Origin: Cyclina sinensis
Taxonomy: Eukaryota > Mollusca > Bivalvia > Venerida > Veneridae
DNA length: 64,000 bases
Reading direction: 5' to 3'
Assembly: GCA_012932295.1 (NCBI GenBank)
Contig: JAAONU010000019.1
Coordinates: 17,617,908 to 17,681,907, forward strand
Made by a program: the position numbers and the translations under genes. Of the stretch, positions 48,293 to 60,900 are shown in pieces. How positions within the stretch are numbered: position 1 is the stretch's first letter; each line of letters opens with the position of its first letter. Below the pieces are notes generated by a model. It made no database searches, was not told the origin of the DNA, and saw only the letters and a program-made list of their open reading frames with translations.

Positions 48293-51200
48293 AATAATGT
48301 ATGTTTTAACATTTTTACTCTAGATCTCACTCAGTTGAAAGGCCAATAGCGAAGACTGCTTTTAATCAGATAACTTCTTCAAATGCATATACTGAAATCG
48401 TACCTTGATATTCACAGTTTAATAGTCGTGACAAAAAGAGACACATAACTGGTTTTGCTTGAAATGCATATGTCCCCTACTGGTTGCGTCTTGAAATTAC
48501 ACAAAAGGCACAATACGGCTGCAATGAAAATCATTTTATCTAACATTTGGACTTTTGCCCTCCAAGCTGTCTTCATATGGGGATGAATGTTTCATCATAA
48601 TGGTTATCGTTAATATAGCAACCAGAATTTAAGATCCAAATAAGGGTAAAATTCGAGACTGTATAAATTCTTGTGTGATAATATTAGGTCGAATTAATAT
48701 TATGACATTGGTTGTCCATAAGTGATTTTGTTTTCTTATCTTGTATCTGTATTCAAAGGTCTTTGAGATGATATGAAAACAAAGGCGCATACAAAAACAA
48801 TATGTAAAGGTTAGGACGGTTTAATGCAATAAAATGTTTGGCACAACTCGCGAATTTACAACATTTTGACAGATATTGTCAGTAAAAATGATGCATAATT
48901 CATTCGCGAGACGTTGAATATGATTACTGTTTATTTGATTTGGATACAACGAAAACACAATCAACTTATTTATTAAGTTATCTTTTAGATTTTTGTGCCA
49001 AAATGTCTCCCTGTATAAAGTATTTATTGTCTATGTTATTGAGTTTATCGCCGATGAATGTTTTTTGCACAAAAAGAGATTATTTCATGTTCATAAACTA
49101 GAGCATATGTTATAGACATACTAATGGGCAACTGTTTTAATCTTAACATTCTGATCTGGGTTAACAAAATACGTTTATAATCCCTTCATAACAAACTTGT
49201 ATCGAGATAAAAAAATAACTAAAAAGAATTTAGATAGCATCATGATTCCGTAGGTAACAAACTGTATAAAGCCGTGGCAAGACTTACAAATAACCATAAT
49301 ATATGAATACAAACTGTTAAATGCATCTCTCAATAATGTATCAGTTAAATGAATGTCATTGAGGAAGACAGAAAGGAAACATTCTTTACTTAAATCATGC
49401 TTAAACTGAGTTACAGGTGAAACTTATATCAGTCTCTGTGGACCAAAGAAAAGAGATTATGTCACGGGAAATTTTAAAGTAATCATTCAGATGCATCGTT
49501 AATTTTAGTTTAAGACTTAAACATGCAATTAACTATTGAATCTAAAAATAAAGACAAGAAATTATTCACAAGGAAGCGCTAGTCTGTTAAACACTTTACT
49601 ATAAACGCAACTTCAGTATAAAATTTTAACTCGGAATTATACATAGACGTAGGTTTAAACGGGCTTCAATTTAGTAAACGATCAAAAATAATGCCGATAT
49701 ATTTTGTATGAAGCTGGAAAAAATGCGTTTCCCTGCTGGAACCCTGTTCAATTTTCTTTCTGTTCGTTACGAAAGATTATTCATCAACTATGCAATATTA
49801 GCGGCATTGTGACGTCAAATACATATGAATAGTTCTTCTATTCTTTTTTATTTTCCTGACAACTGGTATCTTGAAAACTCTCTTATACAAGACCGTTTCC
49901 ATCTTTCAAGAGCACAATTACACTTTATTTAATGCAATGAGTAATGACGAATCCAGGTTAATAAGCAAGAAGCGCGAGAAACAGTTTTGTTATAATAAGA
50001 AGAATAGAAATTTTGATTTTCTCTGAAAGTAGGTACGTATAATATATAATGTTTAGCTTTGTAAATCGAAATACGAAGGTAAGGCTGTATAGTTTTAAAC
50101 TGTTAATAATCTCACAAGAAACAACAACCTTTGAAATGAATCTCGTATAGGTAAGGACAGTATTCTAGTAGAGGTCATTCCCTTGAATTACCAGTCAGAA
50201 CATAATACATTCCTACGAAACACAAAGCTAATACTTTTGTAAGCGTCAGTCAAATCGGATTTATGGAAAGAAAGGAGAATTTGCCGCTTGCTAATGGATA
50301 GAGCGCCATACCCCTAATCCGAGAATCGAATACTAGGCTACCTTCGAAAGAGAGTGGCTGTGCCTTCAACCTTATCGGTGCACGGCTTTGGAGAGAGACG
50401 AAATACGACAGAGATGTCTACATACGTTCAATCAAAGTAAGATAGATGGTTTAGCTAAAGCAAACGAAGTCAGGATGTAAATTTCCTTGTTTTATGACAT
50501 GTTTTTATCTGAAGAGTAAATCAAGCTAAAATCTAGTTTAACACGAAAGCTCAAAAACTAAACTAATTATCACTCAGTTCATTGAAATTTATTGTATCCA
50601 AAACGTCGTCTGTAAACATTACCGTCAAACGAACAAATCTGTTAATGCAATTGTGAGACACAAATTTTGATTATATTCGACTAAGAAGTTTCAAGAATTT
50701 TCGAAGATGGGTGAACTGTTGTCAGTTTTGTCAATGAATGAAATAAATAGCTTACAAGTTTGACACTAAACATTTATTTAGATATTTGATAATAACAAGC
50801 GCATTTTTGTTCTCCAGAGCTTATTTACAACTGTTTTAATGTAATGTATCTACTTATAATGTGTTTGGATGTATGTGTTTGCATTTAATATACTTTCCTA
50901 TAAATATGCAACAAATAGGAGTTCTGATTTTAAGTTATATATAACATGGTGCATATAAATCCGGAGAGATACCCTTTATCACTGTTCAGACAACAGGTCA
51001 GTCATAACACTCTGAGCAATGTAAAGTATGGTTCATGGGAGTGTATGGAATGATATTTTGGTAAAATTTACACAATGCCTGCTTACTGTTACAATTTATT
51101 CACAGACACTGCTATAGTGCTTACAGGTACAGTCATTATGCATGCTGGCACTTTCATCACGCTTGTTGACAATGATACCAAGCATGCTGAAAGCTACAAC

Positions 51201-52963
51201 TTGCATGCTGTTTAGTCCATGATGCCTATATCATATTCTCATTTGACTGAATGGCAATTCAGTGTTGCGTAATGGTATATTTCATCATGCCGTGACTATC
51301 TTGGTTCATTTGTAATGCATCCAAGAACAAAATACACGAAGTGATCAACCAATATAAAAAATGTTATCAGGCACTAGGCAAAATAGAAGTAAGCATAATG
51401 TCAATTCAAAATTGTAAGTCACATTTTGATAACAGGGGGCGCTATGTTCAAGTAGTCTTATTTTCCGTAATTTGAATAATTATTTAAAGATATCGAGGAT
51501 ATCCCAATGTGTATAGAGAACTGAAATGTACAGTGTACTAACGGGAGGTAACACTGTATGAAATAAGACGGATATTGTCACAAGAGTTACCTTTCTCGCC
51601 TTGGATTATTGTACTAATTATATTTTTATCACGGTGGTCAGCTACCCATCACCCTAGTCTCGCATTTTACGATTACTTGAAGTGCCGTTGTCTTCTTAAT
51701 TTGTCATAAATTCTCGACTGACTGGATTTAAGTTTCTCGACTCAAATTCTATGAAAACATTTAGAACTAGACAACACATAAAAGCAGGGTTTGAGTGAAT
51801 TATCCTCACTTACCATTTAACTTGTGTTAGAGTTATCAGTTCACAGTGTGAAGTATCAAAATTAAATTAACGTTAAAATGCTTTATAACATGCAATAAAA
51901 TTCAAAATAAGTTAAAGGACAATTCCAAACATTTAGGTCTAATTGCCTTTTTCCAGTGTCGCCAATTTTAGCCAGTACGTTACGCTGCTTACAACTACTA
52001 CAGTAATAGTTGGTAACACACCAACATATGATAGCTAACAGTGGTTGAAGGAAGGACACGTACTTGTACTATTCTGCAATGGAAGTGACATATTTCTTCT
52101 TCCCAATTATTTGTCAGGACTATGTGTATTTTTTGCTAACAGTGGCGTACCATTATATCAATGTAAAATAATGCAAAAGGTATTTTTTACTTCCACATCA
52201 CTTATTCATAGGCTAATATTTTCACAACCTTAATAAAACAATTAGTAATATCTAATTTGTATTTATTTCCACAAAAGCCAGCTCTGAATACCATACTGTA
52301 GAGTATTTCTAAGATTATATTGGTCATGATGCAGGAAAGTAAGTTCATTTTAATTTCTGGTCCAAGCCTGCTTTTTCTTTATTTTGTTATGTACCAAATC
52401 AGTTGGTTATTAAAACATCATATACTCTACAGTTGAACAGTTGAGTAACTTCGGTTGTATTCAGCAATGGTGTAAATTCTACAGGTTGAATTTAGATCCA
52501 CCTGGAAATCCACCAACTTTAGTCCATATACTTTGCATACAATCTGTGTGATGTCATATGTTTGTTTGAACTAGGTACATATATGCTCAGGTATGAGTCA
52601 TCATACTGTAATCCTGATACACAGATGCATTTTTGTCTCATCTTATCGCAGTTTTTTTTAGATCCATGATGAGATCTTACCTTCCTGAATTACAAGATTT
52701 TGTGATATTTGCTTAGTAGCCAGTCTTTGATAGATTTTTGATATACACTTATATCACTTAATATTGTTTTTGGCTAGGCCTGATCGTTGTTTTTTTTTTA
52801 TCGAAAGACATTGATTTTCAGTTACAAGCCACAGTCACAGTCCCTCCGACCCTGCACAAAAGTTTTGTAGCATAAAGATCCTGAATATCGAAATATACAA
52901 CTGTTCCTACCGTTATCCAAATGTAGCCTTTTCAAAAACAAAGCACAGACCCACTATCCAACA
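48293..52963. other. Long non-genic stretch
   Basis: 4.7 kb of AT-rich sequence. A degenerate tRNA-like motif (AATGGATAGAGCGCCATACC then GAGAATCGAATAC) lies near 50293-50340 and may be a SINE head. No exon or transposon protein is recognised. Confidence 0.45.
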
Positions 52964-54140
52964 TTATAATATACACATGTCCTCAAATTCATCACTGTTC
53001 ATATCATCCACAAATGCACTGGAATTGTATTGGTCATCGGACTCACTATCACTGTCCATCTCATATTTCCACTTTCGACCTTTGCGTTTCTTTTTTTTCT
53101 TTTTGCGCTTACATTTCTTTCGTTCCTTTTCAGCTTCTTTCTTTTCTTCTTTCCACTTGATCTTTGCCAATTCATTTTCTCTCTTCTTTCTCTAAGCATC
53201 TGAACCCATGAGCAGCATTTTCAAATGTCGCTACTTTGTCCTAGGTTTGCTTTATTAGTCCTGGAAACTCTTTCTTGCTCATTGCAACCCCAGTCTTTCA
53301 CTGTCTGTTGCCAGACTTTCTTCATTGGTCCAAACAGTCCGATATTGCAAGCTTGTAGCACGTGCGTGGCATTAGGAAGCAAGCAATAGAGTATAACCCC
53401 ATTCTCTTGACAAATCTCTGCCGCTTCCAGACTCATATGTGTAGAATGACCCTCCCTCCATAAACAGCATGATTGGAAACTCTACTTGCATTCCCTTTAC
53501 ATGATTCACCAACATTTCCAGAAATGAAATGAATGACTCAGAAATCATCCATTCATTTTAGTAGTACAATACATAGCTTCCGGAAATGCTTGTAAGCCAA
53601 TGTCACGAAGTACTTCATCATGAAAAAAGTATAAGGGACGGCACATAATCCCCGAACGCATTAAAGGCAGCCATAACTGTTATTTGTATTTTACTGTTTG
53701 TTGTCACTTGATTCATCTGCGTTAAAGGAACGCCTTGGATTCTTCAGAAGACGTTTATAATCCTCTTTACCCCTTTAAACCAGCTATTGATAATATCTAT
53801 GTTTATATTTGCCCGTTCTTGGCCTAATTCCATTGGAGTGTGCATTGTCAATTCGGGCGTCCCTTTTTGAAATGTCTTGAACTACTTAAACATAGGCATA
53901 TTTTCCTTGAAGGGTGTATGTCTGCCGTCTAAATCTATGATCTTCTTCACTTCTTTCAGAAGCTCTTGTTTAGTCAGTGGGTTACCTATCTCAAGCAAGA
54001 GTGTTGTTCAGGAAAATTATATGCCTTTGCTGTTGCTTTTTTACTCAGATCCTTTGACCTCACACCCTCAATAGCACGTGCCATTTGCTCAGGTGTGTAC
54101 TTCATTTTCTTTTTTGCATGAAGTTGCGCAGACATCGAGT
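52964..54140 (-). pseudogene. Decayed Tigger/pogo-type DDE transposase
   Basis: Read on the minus strand, pieces occur in the order expected for a pogo/Tigger transposase but in different frames. First is a psq-type helix-turn-helix (YTPEQMARAIEGVRSKDLSK, near 54100). Next is a CENP-B/Tc5-like DNA-binding part (GNPLTKQELLKEVKKIIDLD, then HTPMELGQERANI, near 53790-53990) with an internal stop. Next is the DDE core (MAAFNAFGDYVPSL near 53670; ATHVLQACNIGLFGPMKKVW near 53350). Last is a Lys-rich, then acidic tail ending at 52964. Where the family has the second catalytic Asp, LFMEGGSFYTY is read with a frame change, so the enzyme is dead. Terminal repeats were not found with certainty. Confidence 0.8.
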
Positions 54141-55029
54141 TCAAATCTACAATATAATGAAATGATTTTCGAGTAAGAATGTCTTCATTATAAATCATAA
54201 ATGAGAAAGAAGGTTATATCAGTAAATCTAGATATAGACTCTACTTAAACGTTTTTAATCAAAGAACTGCTGTCTCGGTTTTAGGAAAACAGCACAATTT
54301 TTTTCCCCAATACCGACATCCCTGTATCTCCTTGCTAAATGTCATAAGAAGCACATGCAACCAAAATACAACATCGGTGCTATCTATCTATCTATCTCTG
54401 TATTATGCCAACCCCTCTCGCGAGAGTTATAGGCAGGACAAGAAGTGCACGTCGGATTGTTAGTACAAAGGTGAAATGAGAATAAGCCCAGACATTGTAA
54501 ACATGTCAGGATAGGTCAGACTGGAAAGTATTCTAGTCATGGTTAAAATGTTAATAGTGAGAAGTAAATGTCAAAAGAAAAAATAGTAAACACACTTGGA
54601 GCCAGACTAATTCTGCAACCCTACTACAGCCCGCTTGAACTGACCTAGGTTGGGCAGTGTGGTAATATGGCTTAGTCAGAGGAAACCTGTATTTGTCGTA
54701 CGGATAAGGGGTGCATATGTCTGGTTAACCTATGTGGGGCTTGTTCTTAACGATTGTAGTTATATAAAGCTATATGTGAAAACTGATTATTTCAATCGAC
54801 AGAAAATCATCAAAGAAGTAACACACCTTATCTCCTTGAATAAATTTATTTCCAAAATAAAATAAAAAACAACTCTTGTTTACTTCGTCAAATAACTATC
54901 CAAAATGGCCGAATATGACGTCACAACAATTGCATTCGATAACGTCATGCCTGACAGTTTTAAAGTTAATTAGTGCTAATTAAGAAGGGTAAAATAACTG
55001 GAATGCAATTACCATTTTTAATTAGGTAC
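54141..55029. other. Non-genic stretch beside the transposase
   Basis: Probably includes the 5' end of the decayed transposon. A (CTAT)n run lies at 54381-54397 and a palindrome TTAATTAGTGCTAATTAA near 54965-54983. No gene recognised. Confidence 0.45.
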
Positions 55030-55059
55030 CCTTAAGCAGAGGAAAAGTAAAAACAGTAC

Positions 55060-55232
55060 AGGTTTGGAAAGAAGAAGTTGATTTTAAGGGCATATCTTCA
55101 ACCCCAAACCAGATGGAGCGATATCTTAGATGAAGTTCTCCAAAATTATGACCATCTGACAGCCGATGCCCGCCAAATGTACGAGACCGGCGGCTCCGAG
55201 ACCAAATGTCCGGGAAGCTAGGCAATCTGGTC
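55060..55232 (+). pseudogene. Coding-like remnant, unrecognised
   Basis: One plus-strand frame reads LQPQTRWSDILDEVLQNYDH, then LTADARQMYETGGSETKCPG, before a stop. Its composition is protein-like and much richer in G/C than the flanks. I do not recognise the family. No start codon or splice sites stand out. It may be an N-terminal part of the transposon-derived helicase that follows, or an unrelated gene relic. Confidence 0.3.
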
Positions 55233-55697
55233 AAAAACACCCCAACAGATACAGGACGTAGGCATAAGGTCAGTACATTATTCATTGATACTTTTAATCG
55301 ATTTGTGTTGACTTGTTCATAAACAATAGAGACTTTTAAAAACGTTTTCGCACTTGATAAGATATATTAGATCTACAAACATATAGCTTGTGAGCGAAAA
55401 ATTATCATTGTGACATTATGGTGCATCACATTAAAGACTGCTTTATCACGTATACCTGACCTTTACATATCCGGATGACATTAACAAAACCGTATTTGCA
55501 TAATAATGCGCCTTTTCGGTCTGTACGGTACATGCATTATTTAAAATCCATTTCGATGAGAGTCAGCGTGTTCTGTCAGTGTGTCAAGGCGTGAAGTATA
55601 GTCGTTCCGAGCGTTTCAGTGTTTTATTTAAAAGTTTCCTTATCAATAGTTTTATTCCAGGAATATAGTAACTGGAATTCAGACATAGAAAGACGCC

Positions 55698-56006
55698 TTC
55701 AACCGAAGTTGTACAACAACAACAACAGCACCCGCAACCAGCAAACCAACCTCGAGATCTCGCACCTGGACCTCCCATGGCTAATGTAAGGGATCAAGCT
55801 GCAGATTCCTTATGAGGGAGCCGAAACACGGGTTGCGAACAACAGGGTACAACCAGTACCCTAACGTTCTCGACGCAGGCAAAAAAAAACGTTCACTAGC
55901 TGACCTTATACGGGAGAATCATGAACATTACAACAGATTTATATATTTAAAAAATCCTAAAGTCTTACGTCAGCTGGGTGTAAGCTCAATTGATGAAGAT
56001 GAATAA
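55698..56006 (+). other. Coding-like stretch, unrecognised
   Basis: One frame at 55698-55815 reads EVVQQQQQHPQPANQPRDLA, then PGPPMANVRDQA. A second frame at 55812-56006 begins ATG (MREPKHGL), includes KKKRSLADLIRENHEHYNRF, and closes with SSIDEDE and a stop. They overlap and could be one protein with a frameshift. The family is not recognised. The following sequence is helicase-like, so this may be transposon cargo. Confidence 0.3.
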
Positions 56007-56029
56007 AATATTCATTTCATAAAACAATT

Positions 56030-56547
56030 GATGTCTCGGAACAAACCGTTCATTTGTTTGCAACGAATTTTAAAACTACATGTTTATGTTGTATAATCAT
56101 GATCGACTATCTAAAATGCCCAGTGATGTAAAATTATTCAGACTGAAGATTTTGGTGAATGTCATTATTTCAACAAATTACCAGCTCCTGCAATTTTAAA
56201 TGTTAAAAAAATAAGCTGTAAAGTTATGCTTGTGATTAACCTCGGCAACCATCTAGTTAATGGACTTACTGGTACTGTCAGGGAACTGGGAGAGTATTTT
56301 GTCAATGTTTACTTTCCTAAAGGCGATCAAATTGTAAAAGTAGAACCTCACTTCCTCTATAAAATAGACCCTGTCACTAACTGCAGTTTGGCATCTATAC
56401 AACAGATACCTTTAACGCTGTCGTTCGGTATCACTGTACATAAAGCCCAGGGTATGAGTCTTGATTCAATAGTTTTTCATTGCGATGGTGCTAGAATACA
56501 AGGTCAGATAGAAGTAGCCCTTTGCCGTGTAACTTCCTATGTGAAAA
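56030..56547 (+). pseudogene. PIF1-like helicase fragment, C-terminal part
   Basis: The fragment starts with HLFATNF-like sequence (PIF1 motif V region) in a broken frame. It continues as RLSKMPSDVKLF, then an open frame from 56226: CKVMLVINLGNHLVNGLTGT, and the C-terminal motif PLTLSFGITVHKAQGMSLDS. This order is typical of PIF1-like ATP-dependent helicases, including those carried by Helitrons. The ATP-binding Walker motifs are absent. The fragment ends near codon 107 of the 56226 frame, where LINE sequence begins. Confidence 0.8.
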
Positions 56548-57480
56548 AATGTATTTTTGATAATGGCATTTCAAATAGTAGAGGTGTATGTATTCTCCTT
56601 AGAAGAAACTTGAATATAACTGTAAATGTTACTGAAGTAGATGGAAGTTGGAATATGCTTCCTGTAGATTTTTGTTATAAAGAGCAATTTTGTTAATTAA
56701 GTAACAATTTATGGACTAAATACAGATTTGCCAGACTTTTTTTTTAATATATTTGATACAGTTGATAGAATTGGTTATGAAACATATATTATATTTGCGG
56801 AAATTTAACTTGGCGTTGAACCTGACCTTGATTACAGTAATAACAAATTCAGAAACAGTAATTGTAAGGCCAAGAAAAAGTTAAAGGAATTTATACAAAA
56901 TCCTAATTCATTAGATACAATGTCATATAGATCTGTAAACAGTGATAGGAAAAAATGTACTTGGCGGCGAACGAATCCCTTACAACAAGGTAGTATTTAT
57001 AGATTTTGTCAGAGTTACTAAAAGTCCGTTGCTTTTTTTAAAGAAAATCTGATATTTTGTATAGCTATAGGTGAGATTATTCTATAGTATATCTTTGTGT
57101 ATGTTTTACTGATACTGTAATATTTGAATTGCATTAACAATGAAATAGCATCTACCTGTATCTGTTTATGATATAGTTAATCTAGCTGATGTGGATAAAT
57201 TGGCCTTACAGGTAAAGTATTAATGACCAACTCTTCTTGCTTAGAAACACTTGGCAAAACTACTTCATTTTCAAGGCACAAATGAAACAAGAAACAATTT
57301 TTAAAATATACTGGATAAAATCAAAATGACTGAAGACAATTTAACAGATTATAAAACAGAACAATTAAGTAAAATAAGAAGTGAAAATTTTCAAGGTCGT
57401 CTTATAAGATTACATTCAGAATGAATTCAGAATGGTGAAAAGGTAACAGAATATTTCTGCTGAGACATTAAACCGAAATC
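56548..57480 (+). pseudogene. Old LINE fragment, relative of the 2971-8019 element
   Basis: Residues GISNSRGVCILLRRNLNI align with ESNSRGVGIFFKKNLDV of the intact LINE; next come VTIYGLN / INVYGPN, DYSNNKFRNSN / DYYNYKSIRNN and TWRRTNPLQQ / SWRRTNPIQQ, in the same order. Further matches are LPVSVYDIVNLADVDK and NGEKVTEYFC. GDFN has become an AEI-stop, and there are many stops and frameshifts. It is truncated at both ends: it starts about 50 residues into the endonuclease and stops before the reverse transcriptase core. It lies inside the helicase remnant. Confidence 0.85.
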
Positions 57481-57909
57481 CTCGTTCCTCAGTACGCATA
57501 AAATGGATCTAAAAGTGCCTCCGTAATGTGATGTTTTCTGTACTTTGCATCATCTCACATGAACTACATAACTAGACTCTTCTAGACTCTTCCGGAGAGT
57601 AGAACAATTGGTAAATATGGCAGTATAGATCATAGACAGTGCAGACCATAAGGTGAGCTCATGGATGCCTTAATTGGTCACAACATGCAGCAGAAGTTGA
57701 CCGCCAGGAGTTTATCTTGTTTTGACTTTCAGTCACGGATGTATTTCTCCAGCTGTTTGCAAATGTGTCATTCAAACGAATCTTGTACTATAGTATATGT
57801 AAATCGGTCAGTTTTATGTTAGTTTGTATATATATGGCAACTAGAAACAAATACAGATTATATCGAATGTCATACCGGCGAACAGTTCACAGATAACGGG
57901 TGTAGAAAT
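57481..57909. other. Flank between the LINE remnant and the next gene
   Basis: AT-rich, 430 bases that should contain the promoter of the gene beginning at 57910. No convincing TATA box or other site could be singled out. Confidence 0.4.
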
Positions 57910-57955
57910 ATGCACGGGATTTTATACTCACTGTATATTCCTTTGGTTGTATTTT
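57910..57955 (+). CDS. DUF4832 gene exon 1 (signal peptide)
   Basis: ATG at 57910 followed by 15 codons, MHGILYSLYIPLVVF, and a perfect donor GTAAGT. The one leftover base completes a Tyr codon with exon 2. The phase fit and the hydrophobic sequence are the main reasons for choosing this start. Confidence 0.7.
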
Positions 57956-60900
57956 GTAAGTTTATTCGTTTATAATGTTTTATTGATATTTTTGAACTGT
58001 GTGTATTTTTTAGAATGTGTTTAAACATCCACGTACTTAGGACTTCTAGTTTTACATTACTTTAAGAAATAAATAGAAAGGCATGAATATTAAGCATTAT
58101 ATAAACATTTGATGTCCACTACATATATTTGTTGAAGCAGGGCATAACGTACATTAGTGCAATTTTTTAGCATTTTATTCCCTTCGAAATTATAAAAAAT
58201 TTGAATGATATGGAACAATTCAGTACTCGATGTCAAGATTGGATAGCGATTTATTTCAGATTGAACACTTTCTTCTAAGTGTATATATGCCGTAAGCAAA
58301 ACAATGACACCACACTTTCTTCCGCGCATTATCAGTTTTTCCCCTTTTTGTTATTTTGATCGTTTTATATTTCATATTTCAGATTTACAATGTGGCTTCA
58401 TTTGCATACAAGGAGACCAATGTTCATGTTCAGCTTCGCTTGATCCAAGCGCAACAGGGTAAGTTCAACGTTGGACATATTAACGACTACTGTTTTTCAT
58501 TTCTGTAAAGATGTATTCATTTAGATTTTCGACACCCTAAGACGACTTTTAAATTAGTGGGGTTTTTTTTTCGGAAAAAAGATAAGATTAGAGCGATTAT
58601 AAAGGTAAGAGATTATTTTGTTCATAATGTTAAAGCTTGAAATACCTTCACAAATCAGGTATTCATCGTTGAGATATACCAAATTTGACGATGGTGAAAA
58701 TGTCGTTAACCCTGGTAGAGGATTGTACCACATGGTTTCAGTGAGAACTTCCGATTTCCATCCACTTAAAGTATGTATAAGTATTTTATTGTCTACGATT
58801 GTTATACTAAAGCTCTTCCATTTTAAAAGGAACTACTCTTAATGGCGGCTTACTGGAGTTCTGGCCAGTAAAAGGCACCAAAAGAAGACATTTGTGGCAC
58901 TGACAGGATAAGAATAGTGTGTGTGTGTCGGGGGTGGGGGGGTGACGGAGAGAGATATGGTGTCCGACGCTCTAACATTAAACAAAGGCGTTTTTGGAAG
59001 AGCAGTCGTTAGGGATTTAGAGCTCCGGGCTCCCGTTCCGTAGATTGCTGGTTCGAATCCTTCAGGGATAATCAGATGATATAAGGAGCAGTTATCGAGC
59101 AGAATTAATATAAGTTGTAATAACTTGCTTCCTAATTGACGAGTTTCAACTAAATAAAACTGAACCTTTACCACCTAAAAGGTAAACTGTACAAGGTAAA
59201 AGTAAGAATAGTTGCATTGATTTAAGCGCTGCCTTAGAAGAAATAAATTTCGACAGACTGATAACTGATTTGAAGAATAACTAGTATATTTTATACCACG
59301 ATAGTTTCTTCTTTCGATTTCACAGAATTGTTCAAACTTGTGGATGTCTGTAGCAGGGGGTGGGGTATTTTGTCTCCCGACATCCGCATGTGTATATAAC
59401 TAGTATATGATTTCTTTATTAAGCTGTTTCAGTTATATTACGAGCTGTTTTCTTGTTGTGTTTTGTCTGTTTCCTAGTCATCGGCACTCAACAGCAGTTA
59501 TAACGTTGTGTTACGTTTGTACTATCTGGACACATATGTAAACAGAGACCTTGACAGCAGCTTTATCGCCAAGGTCAAGGCCGACCTTGCGACGGTACGT
59601 TCTAATGGGTGGACGGTTCTATTACGGTTTGCTTACACGGAAGACAGCTCTCACGTAAGTGAAATTTATATCAATTTATTATTAACACAATTGTTTTTTC
59701 TACCACATACGTTAGTAATTCCACCTTTCAGCTTGAGTACTAGAAAGTCACTGTCTGTAGGTAAAAAAGCCTTTGAGGCGATAGGAAGAAAGAAGTATAA
59801 AATGAAATCGTGAAAGGTAATGGTACAAAATCGGGTATGATAGTAACATTTAGAAAATTCGTTTTACAAAATTGATGCCATTTCTTTACAACTGTTCCAG
59901 AAAGAAGAAAAAGCTAGTTAGTATTTGTAACGAAATCCATATTTTCGTTTCTATCAGGACGACGCTAGACTAAGTCAGATTTTACAACACATAAGCTATC
60001 TGGACAGCCATAATGTATTTAGGGAGTATGGCCCAGTTATAGCGGCTATTCAAGCTGGTTTCATAGGTCGCTGGGGTAAGTTTTATTTCAGATATTAATT
60101 ACTTGCATCTAGCTATATTCATTTTCTCAGCATGTGACTTACAAGTTATAAGGGTTTTCCAGAAGTAACGTAGACTTTTTTCATTACTTTCAAGCTTTTC
60201 TGTGCATAAGAACAGAACTTCTCAATTAAGTGGTTTAACACTTTCGCTTGAATTGACCAGTGGCTGATCTGTCATAGAAGATGTGTTAAATAGAATGGTT
60301 ACTACTTTGAAAAAAAAATAAAAGTCACGGAAAAGGTACGTTGATGTGGGTAACGTGATGACGTCAACGTTGCCAAGATATTTTCAAATGGTGTTTTGAA
60401 ATAACTTTGAAAATGTTTCGGTCAATGAAATACCTACCTACCAAGGAAAAACCTACGTATTATTTGGACAACCCTTGTATATAAGTGTTCCGATTTATTA
60501 GTTGGTGCTCAGGAGAGCGCCGACTATATTTGATATAGTCAAAGTTATAGCTAAATGCGTGGACAAGTCGTTATTGATGATTAATTTCTTTTTATTATTA
60601 TGTCGTTTCACTGAATAAAAAGTAATGAAATTTAATAAAGATAATAACCTGAAAATAATAACGGCTTATATGATTCCGGCCATATATTTCTAGCCTTTTT
60701 CCGGTATCTTTTGAAGTTACGTATTGAATATTATAGGGCAAGTGAAGAAGAAAGAAACCGCTCGAGCTGCTATATTAATTCATAACCCAGCGCTTATCCT
60801 CAAATAGTCGAAAAGCGTGCTGTTAAATGTTATGTTTTTGCTTACTATCTCTTGAAAATATTTTAGTATGCCTAAATCTTAAGCAATAAGGGCTTATTTT

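Noticed and set aside
52977..53195. Plus-strand Ser/Phe-rich frame
   Set aside because: It is the antisense of the Lys-rich transposase tail.
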